From SG-bin7 sp964498095 (GTDB taxonomy: Bacteria; Bdellovibrionota; Bdellovibrionia; Bdellovibrionales; SG-bin7): a stretch of DNA of 64,000 nucleotides. The notes under the pieces are model-generated. The model ran no database searches. It was not told the DNA's origin and saw only the letters and a list, made by a program, of their open reading frames with translations. The position numbers were made by a program, and so were the translations under genes. Position 1 is the first letter of the stretch, and every line of letters begins with the position of its first letter. Of the stretch, positions 35,184-44,135 are shown piece after piece. The DNA is taken from contig CAZCFY010000003.1 of NCBI GenBank assembly GCA_964498095.1, forward strand, positions 1 through 64,000. Reading direction: 5' to 3'.

Positions 35184-35828
35184 ATGATAAAACTTCTTGG
35201 CAAAATTCCACAGGCCGCCATTAACCCGCAGGCGGATTTAGCACAAACTCTTGCTGGAGAAGAGCAATGCGGTTTTGCCGAGATTGCCGAAAGTCTCGTG
35301 CGCCGCGTGCCGGAGAAAAATCCACTCATTCTAATTACAAGTCCGGCGCCTTCCTGCGGAAAAACCTACGCCGCCACCCATATTTCATTGGCGCTAGCCG
35401 GCTTAGGCCACCGTGTTTGTCTTGTCGATTTAGATTTGCGCTTACCTTCTATTAAAAATTATTTAAGTCTACCCCGTGACCAAAAAGGAATCGAAAATTT
35501 AGAAAGTGCGCAACGCTTTGCTTTTGGACCTAACATAGATGTCATTTGCGCCAATAAATTTTCCGCGGACCCTGAGGAGTTTTTGAGAAGTAAAAATCTC
35601 GGGGAGTACCTTAACTGCCTTAGAAAACTTTACGATTTTGTAATCTTGGACTCCCCGCCCCTATTAGCGGTTGATGACGCCAAAATACTTGGCCAACTGT
35701 CTTCGGCGACAGTCCTAGTCTTGCGTTCAGGTGAGATCAAAATCGAAGCGCTTAAAGCTTGTAAAAATGCGGTAACACAAAGTCAAAACCAACCGCTCTT
35801 TGCACTCCTAAATGGAGTTGCGGCCTAG
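35184..35828 (+). CDS. BY-kinase/ParA-like ATPase
   Basis: 214 aa. Walker A (TSPAPSCGKTY, residues 52-62), Walker A' (VDLDLRLP at 81-88) and Walker B (FVILDSPPLL at 152-161) in the order found in CpsD/CapB-type bacterial tyrosine kinases and the P-loop of ParA proteins. It lacks the tyrosine-rich tail and membrane module of a Wzc-type protein, and no Wzz partner is nearby. It may phosphorylate a partner or act as a positioning ATPase. Placed between two secreted proteins, suggesting control of surface assembly. No ribosome-binding site is evident. Confidence 0.8.
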   Translation: MIKLLGKIPQAAINPQADLAQTLAGEEQCGFAEIAESLVRRVPEKNPLILITSPAPSCGKTYAATHISLALAGLGHRVCLVDLDLRLPSIKNYLSLPRDQKGIENLESAQRFAFGPNIDVICANKFSADPEEFLRSKNLGEYLNCLRKLYDFVILDSPPLLAVDDAKILGQLSSATVLVLRSGEIKIEALKACKNAVTQSQNQPLFALLNGVAA

Positions 35829-35883
35829 GTCTTAGTGCACGCCACAAATCTTATCTTCCCTCAAGCAAAATACTCTGTGTTTT

Positions 35884-35891
35884 GTTATACT
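35884..35891 (+). promoter_or_regulatory. extended -10 element close to the ATG
   Basis: TGTTATACT (TG, one base, TATACT at 35886-35891) ends 10 bases before the ATG at 35902. The transcript would carry only about three untranslated bases and no Shine-Dalgarno sequence is present, so the gene looks leaderless. There is no good -35. Confidence 0.4.
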
Positions 35892-35901
35892 TAAACTATC
35901 T

Positions 35902-36777
35902 ATGTCACGAAGAGTTAGGGACGACTTTTCTGCGAATGTTTGGCGACTATTAGGCGCGGCATTTTTTTTAGCGGCGCCGCAAAGTTTCGCGCAAATCAGC
36001 GGCCCCATAGACTACACGGCTGCCAGCCAAAATCTTGCTGAACTTTTTATTATTTCTTCAAGCCATCAAGCCGTGCGGCCGACAGATGATTTTGGAAAGT
36101 TCTGGGGAACTTACACCGAATCGCCGAATTGGTCAGAATCTTATTCCACAGAATATGGTCTTTCCATGCAAATTATTCCGCTTAATCAACGCCTAAAAAA
36201 TTCTTTGCTAACGTTTGATGTTCCCAACGATCAAATTCCGCAAAATATTTACGTTCCCCGGTTTCATTACATGCTTGGGCTTAAAAGAAATTTAGCGGCC
36301 GGAATTAATTTACTTTATTATCCGGACTGGCAAATGATGGGAGTGGGGGCCACCGCTGAGTGGACTTTTTTTCATCTCGAGAATTTCTATACCGGTCTTT
36401 TACTAAATTATGGTGGCGCCTGGAAGAGTGAATTTATGGAGTTAACCTCTGGCGGCGCCGCTCTCGTTGAGACTTATGCGGTAAAAGGATTTGAAATTTT
36501 CGGTGGCATAAAATATGTTTTTGGCACGGCGGACTTCACCGCTCCCTCTAATCAACAAGATTTTGGCGTCATCAGTTACGAAAATGAATTTGGCACAAGC
36601 TTTCTGGTTGGTCTTTCCTATAATATTTTTCGTAATCTCGGAGTGTGGGATGAAGCGCTCACCATTACTGGCCAGGTCGATTTCGAAAAAAATCTCGATC
36701 CGAACTATATCGCCAAACTCACGTTAAAAGTTCCTTCCCACCGCTCTTATTCGCGGCCATTTGGAGCCGCGAAATGA
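35902..36777 (+). CDS. predicted outer-membrane beta-barrel protein
   Basis: 291 aa. After a signal peptide (to about residue 32, AAPQSFAQ) the sequence alternates polar and hydrophobic residues in strands ending in aromatic residues (YGLSMQII, FHYMLGLKRN, AGINLLYYPDWQ, FGGIKYVFG), typical of barrels. No family name. Its stop overlaps the ATG of the giant repeat lipoprotein (ATGA-type), so the two are translationally coupled and may form one complex. Confidence 0.65.
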   Translation: MSRRVRDDFSANVWRLLGAAFFLAAPQSFAQISGPIDYTAASQNLAELFIISSSHQAVRPTDDFGKFWGTYTESPNWSESYSTEYGLSMQIIPLNQRLKNSLLTFDVPNDQIPQNIYVPRFHYMLGLKRNLAAGINLLYYPDWQMMGVGATAEWTFFHLENFYTGLLLNYGGAWKSEFMELTSGGAALVETYAVKGFEIFGGIKYVFGTADFTAPSNQQDFGVISYENEFGTSFLVGLSYNIFRNLGVWDEALTITGQVDFEKNLDPNYIAKLTLKVPSHRSYSRPFGAAK

Positions 36778-39700
36778 AATGCATTTTACTGTTAATCATT
36801 TTAGTTCTTACCGCCAGCTGTGATACGGGCGGAGTTGTCTCCATGGGATTGGGCCGTCCCCCCGTCGTTATTTCATTCGACAATGCCTCGCCCTTTGATT
36901 TGGGACTGGCTGGAACGGGCTCGACCGTCGATGGCATAATTACCTTGACCGTTGACGGTGGGGTGGCGGCTACCAATATCACCGCTGCGACGGCGGCGCC
37001 CTTTGCCTTAAAGGGCGGAAGCTATCCCGGCACCGGGGGGACCTGTGCTACCAGCGAAGAGAACAGTCGTTGTACCATTGTAGTAACCTACTCTCCCGTG
37101 GTGGTCGGATCTGATTCCGCACCGCTTACGATTACCTATGTCGCCAATGGTACTACTTATACTTCTTCGATTACGCTTACGGGATATACGCAAGCTATTC
37201 TTACAATCAGTGACGGCCCCACTTATGATTACGGTATAAAGGCCGTTGGTAGCGTGACGGATAAGGTACTCACCGTTTCACGCGCCGCCGGAGGCGCATC
37301 GGCGACAAATTTAGGAGCCCCGGTATTGGCCTCGCCCTTTTCTTTTAAAGGCGGCAGTTACCCCGGAACGGGTGGCAGTTGTAGCGGCACACTTGCTAAC
37401 ACCGTCACCTCATGCACGATCGTAGTTACTTACAACCCATTAACGCTAGCGCCGCACGCAACGACTCTTACATTATTTTATAATGATGGAATCAGTAATA
37501 CTTCAACCACGCGTGATCTCGCCGGAACCGGTGTGCCTCCCGCCGTATTAACCGTTTCTGACGTCGCCCCACCCTCGTCCTATGATTTTGGGACCCGCGC
37601 CGTGGGTGCTATAGTTTCCAAAACTTTTACCGTGACCTATTCTTCTGGAGGTGTTCCAGCCACAAACCTCGGCGGCTCTGGCCTTTCTGGGAATTTCGTT
37701 TTCCGCGGCGGCAGTTACCCCGGAACGGGTGGCACGTGCAGTACGACTTTAAGTAGCGGCAGCTGCACCATCGTTATCGAATTTCGCCCGCAGAGTGTAG
37801 CCACGCACAATGGAACTATGGTCTTTAGCTATTTTGACGGCGCATTTCCGCAAACGGTTTCACGAAACGTAACGGGAATTGGTGTGCCGCCGGCGGTGCT
37901 CGCGGTGAGTCCGACGAATCATGATTTTGGACTTGTGCGTGTTAATCCCGCGACTACGGCGGATCAAACGTTTACGGTGACTCACGTTTCTGGCGGCGTG
38001 TCCGCCACAGGCCTTGGTGTTTCAAACTTTATTTCCCAATTTAGATTTGCCGGAGGCGGAACCTTTCCCGGCGGCGGCACTTGTACGACCACGGTGAATA
38101 TCGGCGCAAGTTGTACGATCATCCTGCGCTATGCGCCCAATGCCACGGGTACTTACACGCGGGGTTTATTATTTAATTACAATGACGGTGCCTTCGCGCA
38201 ATCAATTACCGTAACAGTTACCGGCACGACCGAAGCGGGATTAAATATTGCGGGCATTACTTATGGTAGCCGCGTAACTGGCACTTCTCTAACCGGCACT
38301 CATACTGTGGCCTACACAGGAGGGCTGCCAGCCACGGCGATTGTCCCGGGATCTCTAACTGCCCCTTTCTCGTGGGCCGGAGGTACTTATCCTGGGACTG
38401 GAGGAACTTGCGGTAATCCCATCACGGCGACGTGTACGGTAAGAGTTACGTTTTCACCAACAATGAATGGTGTTTTTAATGATACGATTTCGCTGCAATA
38501 CAACGATGGATTTGCCACGCAAACTGCCACGCGTGCGGTCACGGGGACCGGAGTTGCCGCCACGGTTCTGTCGGTTTCGGATGCCGCACCCTCTCCTTAC
38601 GATTACGGCAATGTTGTAACAACCACGACAGCAACGAAAACATATACCGTAACTTTTGTCTCAGGAACTTTAAATGCAACGGGACTCGCGGTAACTAATC
38701 TAAGTACCGCGCCATTTACCGTAACTCCCTCGTTCCCCGGTGGCGGCACCTGCACGACTACTCTCTCAAGCGCGACCGGCAGCTGCACTTTTATAGTCCG
38801 ATACTCTCCCACGACGGCAACAACCTCGAACCGCACTTGGACATTTACTTATTTCGACGGCGGTAATACGCAAACGATTACTCGTTTAAGTACAGGCACT
38901 GGAATATTACCCGCGACACTTACCGTTTCTGATTCTGGAACTTATAACTTTGGCAACGTGGCCACGGGTTCTACGGCTGATAAGACTTATACTGTTACTT
39001 ATTCTTCTGGCGGAGCCACGGCCACGAGTCTCGGCATCACGGGTTTAGCGGCGCCTTATAATTTTAAGGGGGGAACTTATCCCGGCACGGGAGGAAATTG
39101 TGGTGCAACTCTAAGTAGCGGCAGCTGCACTGTTGTACTTACTTACAGCCCCGTAAGTGTGGGGGTGTCCAATAACACTTTTACTTTTTCTTATAATAAT
39201 GGCGCTTCGACGCAAAATATTGCGCGCTCAATGACTGGCAACACCGAGGGCCAGTTAACAATCTCTGACGGTCCTACTTATGACTTTGGCAGCCGTGCCA
39301 CAGGTTCTACGACGCAAAATACTTTTACCGTTACTTATACTGGCGGTGCCACCGTAACAGGAATGAGTGATGTGGGACTGAGTGCGCCCTTTTCTTTTGC
39401 GGGAGGAACCTACCCAGGGACCGGTGGGACTTGTGGTACCACTTTAAGTAGCGGCACTTGTACAATCGTGGTCCACTACATGCCTACAACAGTCGCCACC
39501 CATAATGGGACGCTACAAATTAATTACAACGATGGCTTCGGTGCCGCTAGCGCTACCCGTCCCGTCACCGGTACTGGCATCTCACCGGCCGTATTAACTT
39601 TCTCGCCGTCAACCCAGTATGATTTTGGAACTCATGCAACAAGCGAACCCGTGGACGCGACTTTCACTATCAATAAATCAGGAACTGCTACCGCAACTTC

Positions 39701-40748
39701 CATGAGTGGTGCCGCTTTGAGCGCGCCCTATGCCTTTAAAGGCGGAACTTACCCCGGAACCGGCGGCACCTGCGGAGCCACGTTAAGTAGTGGTAGCTGC
39801 ACCATCGTTGTCACCTACACGCCTAATTCGGTGGCCACCCATAACGCCACCGTTAGCGTAAATTACAATGATGGCGCCTCCGCACAAATTGCGTCCCGAA
39901 ACTTAACTGGAACAGGAGCGGCGTGGGCGTACATTTCTCTCTCGGACGGCCCCACCTATAACTTTGGCACCCGCACTTTAGGATCCACAACCGACAAAAC
40001 TTTTGTTGTCACGAATTCAGGAAGTGTCACGGCCACGTCGGTTTCGGGTATCGGTTTAGTCGCTCCCTTTTCTTTTAAGGGCGGCGCCTACCCCGGAACT
40101 GGCGGAAGTTGCACGGCGAGTTTGCTGGTAGGCTCTTGCACCATCGTGGTCTCGTTTAGGCCAACAGTTTCGGGAGCGGCCTCGGGCACCATTCAAATTG
40201 TTTACAACAATAGTAATTCCACGCAAACCGCCACACGCGGGGTGATGGGCGCCGGCGCCTTTGCGGCATTTTCGATTTTATCGCTGACCCATTTTATTTA
40301 TGAAACCCGCCAGCTTGAACCCAGCGACGACTTCGCTGATATTAATCACGACGGTTACCAAGAAAAAGTCGCCGGACTTAACGTATTTGACGGATTGGCG
40401 CGAAAATTTTTATATAATTTAAAAATAAAAATCCCAAAAGAAAAACCCCTGGTTACTTCGTCAGATGATTACGACAATGACGGAATTGACGACGTGCTGG
40501 TTTCTAACCGTCAAGAGAGCGTCACCCATCATCACGGCGCCAACGGCCACGCCTTTAATGCACTTACTCCACCGCGTACCTGCGACAGTTTTGGTCACGA
40601 AGTTTATGATTATGTAGATCTAGATAATGACGGGCTCAGGGAGTTTCTAATTCTTGATAAAGACCAAAATATATTTATCTACGGCCGCAACCCGACAACT
40701 CCTCTACACATTATAAATTACTGGGAGTGGTTAGGAGAAACTCAATGA
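36774..40748 (+). CDS. giant lipoprotein with ten ASH-like (choice-of-anchor D) repeats
   Basis: 1324 aa. Signal peptide MKCILLLIILVLTASC (lipobox TASC). Residues 60 to about 1170 consist of ten repeats of roughly 110 aa; each has a stretch like FKGGTYPGTGGTC, then about ten residues to a second cysteine and CTIVVTY.P. The paired cysteines could form a disulfide per repeat. The fold should be Ig-like (ASH/MSP or choice-of-anchor D). The last 150 residues carry Asp-rich FG-GAP-like loops (DINHDGYQEK, DYDNDGIDDV, DLDNDGLREF) that could bind Ca. Likely a surface fibre or adhesin. Overlaps both neighbours by four bases. Confidence 0.8.
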   Translation: MKCILLLIILVLTASCDTGGVVSMGLGRPPVVISFDNASPFDLGLAGTGSTVDGIITLTVDGGVAATNITAATAAPFALKGGSYPGTGGTCATSEENSRCTIVVTYSPVVVGSDSAPLTITYVANGTTYTSSITLTGYTQAILTISDGPTYDYGIKAVGSVTDKVLTVSRAAGGASATNLGAPVLASPFSFKGGSYPGTGGSCSGTLANTVTSCTIVVTYNPLTLAPHATTLTLFYNDGISNTSTTRDLAGTGVPPAVLTVSDVAPPSSYDFGTRAVGAIVSKTFTVTYSSGGVPATNLGGSGLSGNFVFRGGSYPGTGGTCSTTLSSGSCTIVIEFRPQSVATHNGTMVFSYFDGAFPQTVSRNVTGIGVPPAVLAVSPTNHDFGLVRVNPATTADQTFTVTHVSGGVSATGLGVSNFISQFRFAGGGTFPGGGTCTTTVNIGASCTIILRYAPNATGTYTRGLLFNYNDGAFAQSITVTVTGTTEAGLNIAGITYGSRVTGTSLTGTHTVAYTGGLPATAIVPGSLTAPFSWAGGTYPGTGGTCGNPITATCTVRVTFSPTMNGVFNDTISLQYNDGFATQTATRAVTGTGVAATVLSVSDAAPSPYDYGNVVTTTTATKTYTVTFVSGTLNATGLAVTNLSTAPFTVTPSFPGGGTCTTTLSSATGSCTFIVRYSPTTATTSNRTWTFTYFDGGNTQTITRLSTGTGILPATLTVSDSGTYNFGNVATGSTADKTYTVTYSSGGATATSLGITGLAAPYNFKGGTYPGTGGNCGATLSSGSCTVVLTYSPVSVGVSNNTFTFSYNNGASTQNIARSMTGNTEGQLTISDGPTYDFGSRATGSTTQNTFTVTYTGGATVTGMSDVGLSAPFSFAGGTYPGTGGTCGTTLSSGTCTIVVHYMPTTVATHNGTLQINYNDGFGAASATRPVTGTGISPAVLTFSPSTQYDFGTHATSEPVDATFTINKSGTATATSMSGAALSAPYAFKGGTYPGTGGTCGATLSSGSCTIVVTYTPNSVATHNATVSVNYNDGASAQIASRNLTGTGAAWAYISLSDGPTYNFGTRTLGSTTDKTFVVTNSGSVTATSVSGIGLVAPFSFKGGAYPGTGGSCTASLLVGSCTIVVSFRPTVSGAASGTIQIVYNNSNSTQTATRGVMGAGAFAAFSILSLTHFIYETRQLEPSDDFADINHDGYQEKVAGLNVFDGLARKFLYNLKIKIPKEKPLVTSSDDYDNDGIDDVLVSNRQESVTHHHGANGHAFNALTPPRTCDSFGHEVYDYVDLDNDGLREFLILDKDQNIFIYGRNPTTPLHIINYWEWLGETQ

Positions 40749-41392
40749 AGTATTTAATTACTGCCATAATTTTTTTGCTTGCGAATTCCGCCAGCGCGGC
40801 AAAACTTCCCGCCAGTGCCTCCTCCGCCAGTTCTGGAGCGGAACTTTCGGAACTGAATTTAGGAATTGAACGCTCACTTTATATGGATGTTTTTGTATTT
40901 ACCGGTTATGCGGAATTTTCTCATCCCAATATGAGCGAAGCCGTCGCCGGTGCTTATTCGGGCGTGGGGGGAACCATCGGCGTAAAACTCTATGGCGGAA
41001 TTTTTGGCGGTATTACCGTCGATTACCGCTACATGGGTCAGACCACCACCGTAGACAATAATCATTTGAATCTCTCGGCGTCCCGGTTTGTTCCCTTTGC
41101 TCCCACTCTGGGATTTAAATATGACCGCTTTCTTTTTAAACTGGATTATCAATTCGCCGGCAGCCTCGACATAAAAAAGGCGTTGACTGACGGATCAGAA
41201 CTGCGCTTGAATCACCCCGAAGGGTTAAGACTCATTTTTATTTTTGATAAATGGTTTGGTTTTGCACCCGTCGGAGTTTACTACGAATCCGTCCGCTTTA
41301 AAGAACAGTCGTTGTCGCTCTCGGGCGTTTCCCAATTAAGCCGCACGTTTGACACCTGGCAAATAGGAGGTCTTATCAATGTTCTCTTCTAA
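40745..41392 (+). CDS. predicted outer-membrane beta-barrel protein
   Basis: 215 aa starting at the ATG at 40745, which overlaps the TGA of the giant lipoprotein gene. Signal peptide MKYLITAIIFLLANSASAA, then amphipathic strands such as IGVKLYGGIFGGITVDYRYM and LGFKYDRFLFKLDYQFAG. It is the second barrel of the cluster and also overlaps the next gene by 14 bases, giving a barrel-lipoprotein-barrel-lipoprotein order. Confidence 0.65.
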   Translation: MKYLITAIIFLLANSASAAKLPASASSASSGAELSELNLGIERSLYMDVFVFTGYAEFSHPNMSEAVAGAYSGVGGTIGVKLYGGIFGGITVDYRYMGQTTTVDNNHLNLSASRFVPFAPTLGFKYDRFLFKLDYQFAGSLDIKKALTDGSELRLNHPEGLRLIFIFDKWFGFAPVGVYYESVRFKEQSLSLSGVSQLSRTFDTWQIGGLINVLF

Positions 41393-42788
41393 CCGCATCC
41401 TACTCCTGGGGTTGGCAATCTTTTTTATAAGCTGTGAAGACAGTAAGGATAATGCTTCGCTATCGCCATACAGTATTGTTTCTCTGGCGACGGGCACGGG
41501 GCAAAGCGCCTTGGGAACAGTGAGCGACTCTCATACTTGCGCTGTCCTAAGTAATTCTAAAATTAAATGCTGGGGCGGAAACACATACGGACAATTAGGC
41601 CTTGGCGATTTAGATGCGCGCGGGGATGATCCGCGCGACATGGGAACAACGTTAGATTTTGTCGAGCTTGGCAGTGGGCGTACCGCAAAGCAAGTCGCCG
41701 CCGGCGGTTTGCACACTTGCGCGATTTTGGATGACGACACCGTAAAATGCTGGGGCTATAATTATTACGGACAATTGGGAATAGAAAATACCGATAATAA
41801 AGGCGATGACGCCAATGAGATGGGCGATAATTTACCCGTCGTTAATTTAGGAACTGGCAGAACCGCCCGGCAATTAGCTCTTGGCCTTTGGCACTCGTGC
41901 GCACTCCTTGATAACTATAGCGTAAAATGCTGGGGCTATAACTTTTCTGGTGAACTTGGACAAGGTGATATTACATTGCGGGGGACTTTCGCCAACTCGA
42001 TGGGCGACAATATTTCTCCCATCGATTTAGGTACGGGAAGAACTGCCGTAAGTATCGCCTCGGGAAGCCATCATGTTTGCGCTTTACTCGATGACTCTTC
42101 TATTAAGTGCTGGGGAGAAAACTCCACTGGCCAACTCGGAAAAGGCAACACGACGAAACTTGGCGACGGCCCTGGTGAAATGGGTGATGCTTTAACGGCC
42201 GTAGATATCGGCGTAGGCCGCACGGCGACTGCGGTCGCCGCCGGAGGTTATGGTTCAGAAGGACATTCCTGTGTCATTCGCGACGACAGCACCTTAGTTT
42301 GCTGGGGAAGAAATTATAATGGGCAGCTGGGAATTGGTGATGTATTTGACCGCGGGGATGGCGCTGGCGAAATGGGCGCGGCACTCACCGCCGTCGATCT
42401 TGGCACGGGACGAACAGCATCAATGGTTGCGGCGGGGCAATCTCACACCTGTGCGGTACTCGATGATGGTTCACTTAAATGCTGGGGACAAAATACCTAC
42501 GGACAATTGGGTTTAGGAAATACAAATCACATTGGCGATAACGGCGGTGAGATGGGAGACATCCTCAACGCCATAGAACTTGGAACGGGATTTACCGCCG
42601 CGGGAGTTTCTCTGGCGAATCACTCCTGCGCTATTTTAGATAATGGCCGTTTGAAGTGTTGGGGCAATAATTTTACCAGCGCTCTCGGCCTTGGTGACCG
42701 CGTTGACCGCGGATCTCGCTCGGGTGAAATGGGGGATAATCTCGAAGCCGTTGACCTTGGCGGCGTTGGTGTCGTCATCTCAAATTGA
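41379..42788 (+). CDS. RCC1-like beta-propeller lipoprotein
   Basis: 469 aa. Lipoprotein signal MFSSNRILLLGLAIFFISC (lipobox FISC). Seven repeats of about 60 aa follow, each with HTCAxLxDxxxKCWG and NxYGQLGLG, the RCC1 repeat, enough for a closed seven-bladed propeller. Each blade holds a Cys-to-Cys pair about ten residues apart, which fits disulfides in the periplasm or outside. RCC1 propellers bind proteins in many settings; partner unknown. Bacterial examples are often surface proteins. Confidence 0.85.
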   Translation: MFSSNRILLLGLAIFFISCEDSKDNASLSPYSIVSLATGTGQSALGTVSDSHTCAVLSNSKIKCWGGNTYGQLGLGDLDARGDDPRDMGTTLDFVELGSGRTAKQVAAGGLHTCAILDDDTVKCWGYNYYGQLGIENTDNKGDDANEMGDNLPVVNLGTGRTARQLALGLWHSCALLDNYSVKCWGYNFSGELGQGDITLRGTFANSMGDNISPIDLGTGRTAVSIASGSHHVCALLDDSSIKCWGENSTGQLGKGNTTKLGDGPGEMGDALTAVDIGVGRTATAVAAGGYGSEGHSCVIRDDSTLVCWGRNYNGQLGIGDVFDRGDGAGEMGAALTAVDLGTGRTASMVAAGQSHTCAVLDDGSLKCWGQNTYGQLGLGNTNHIGDNGGEMGDILNAIELGTGFTAAGVSLANHSCAILDNGRLKCWGNNFTSALGLGDRVDRGSRSGEMGDNLEAVDLGGVGVVISN

Positions 42789-42857
42789 AACACCCGCAAT
42801 ATTGTAAATCAGGTGTAAAGAGTATTGCCATTAGGCTTTCGTAGAAGTCCGTGCGCC

Positions 42858-42873
42858 TGGTCCCTTGATTGCA
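42858..42873 (+). promoter_or_regulatory. candidate sigma-54 (-24/-12) promoter, second copy
   Basis: TGGTCCCTTGATTGCA: GG and GC are ten bases apart and the -12 element TTGCA is perfect; the -24 element is TGGTCC rather than TGGCAC, so weaker. Transcription would start about 20 bases before the ATG at 42906. Confidence 0.5.
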
Positions 42874-42905
42874 ATTCTTCAATGACAACATAATTGGAGA
42901 AGCCC

Positions 42906-44096
42906 ATGAAAAACCTAAATATTTCACTTGCAATTTTGGCTCTTATTACAACAGTAGGCTGTTCAAACAACGCTACCGATTCAGCGCCCGCGACAAACAT
43001 AAGTTATTCCGAAAAAGGTACCGGGCCCGCGCGGCTAATTATAGAAAATTCTGATTTAGGTAAAGTCGCCTCTGAAATCGCCAAAGGCGGCGGCGCAGTC
43101 GTAAGAAACATGGAATTTATAGACGCTCTGGTGGCTAATGTTCCCGTCCAAGCATTAAACGGATTAAAAAAGAAATTTCCTGATGCCGTTATTACTGAAG
43201 ATGCGGTGCTAAGTTTGGTAAATCCCGTTCTAGGTGCCGAAGCTAAAGCCGCAGGACCCGTGACGACTCCTCCGGTTCAATCTACTCCTTGGGGAGTGAA
43301 AGCGGTGAAGGCCGATTTAGCGTGGTCAGCTTCTAAAGGTGCTGGAGTATTGGTTTGTATCGTTGATACCGGTATAGATAAAACTCATCCTGATTTAGCC
43401 GGAAATATCGTTGGCGGAAGAAACTTCGTGACCATGCGTGGAGTGACAGACCCTAACCAATTTAATGATGATAATGGCCACGGCTCCCATGTCGCCGGCA
43501 CGGTCGCAGCCCTTGATAATACAATCGGTTCCATTGGTGTAGCACCCCTGGCAAAACTTTACGGCGTAAAAGTATTAAACAAACAAGGTAGCGGTTATGT
43601 TTCTGACATCACCGATGGCATATACGCTTGTATTACCGCCGGATCAAAAGTCATTAACATGAGCTTAGGTGGATCTGGTGACCCCAGCTTACCTTCACCA
43701 TTTAAAGACGCTGTCAATGCGGCTATCGCCAAAGGAATCTATGTCGTTGCCGCCGCTGGCAATGAAGGCCGTGACATTGCGACAACCACTCCGGCTGGAT
43801 ATCCCGGCGTAATCGCCGTCTCCGCCGTTGACGTAAACTACAACTTCGCCTCTTGGTCTAATTTTGGCTTACAAATGGATGATTTTGCCGCTCCCGGAGT
43901 AAGTATTTACTCTACCTGGAAAGGCGGCGGCTACAATACTATTAGCGGAACTTCCATGGCCTCACCGCATGTCGCTGGCGTTATTGCTTTAGGTATAGCC
44001 GGCGGAAGTATTGGTCCTGTGGGCCGCGACCTTGGAGCGCCGATGAGCAAACAAGGCTCGGGATTTATCGATGCATTACTGACATTAGCGAATTAG
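42906..44096 (+). CDS. subtilisin-family (S8) serine protease lipoprotein
   Basis: 396 aa. ATG at 42906 with TTGGAG nine bases upstream. Lipoprotein signal NISLAILALITTVGC. Residues 40-110 resemble an inhibitor I9-type propeptide. The catalytic domain shows Asp154 (CIVDTGIDKTHPD), His192 (NGHGSHVAGTV), oxyanion Asn286 (AAAGNEGR) and Ser350 (GTSMASPHVAG), so it should be active. The lipid anchor puts it in the envelope or on the surface, in a region of lipoproteins, where it may process neighbours. Second transcription unit with the next gene. Confidence 0.95.
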   Translation: MKNLNISLAILALITTVGCSNNATDSAPATNISYSEKGTGPARLIIENSDLGKVASEIAKGGGAVVRNMEFIDALVANVPVQALNGLKKKFPDAVITEDAVLSLVNPVLGAEAKAAGPVTTPPVQSTPWGVKAVKADLAWSASKGAGVLVCIVDTGIDKTHPDLAGNIVGGRNFVTMRGVTDPNQFNDDNGHGSHVAGTVAALDNTIGSIGVAPLAKLYGVKVLNKQGSGYVSDITDGIYACITAGSKVINMSLGGSGDPSLPSPFKDAVNAAIAKGIYVVAAAGNEGRDIATTTPAGYPGVIAVSAVDVNYNFASWSNFGLQMDDFAAPGVSIYSTWKGGGYNTISGTSMASPHVAGVIALGIAGGSIGPVGRDLGAPMSKQGSGFIDALLTLAN

Positions 44097-44135
44097 TTTT
44101 TATTTTTGTTTAACAAAATACTGTAGGGGTATTTA

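Noticed and set aside
36900..40250. Periodic direct repeats resembling a CRISPR-like array
   Set aside because: The repeats are about 330 bases long, stay in frame and encode protein repeats; they are not short repeats with unique spacers.
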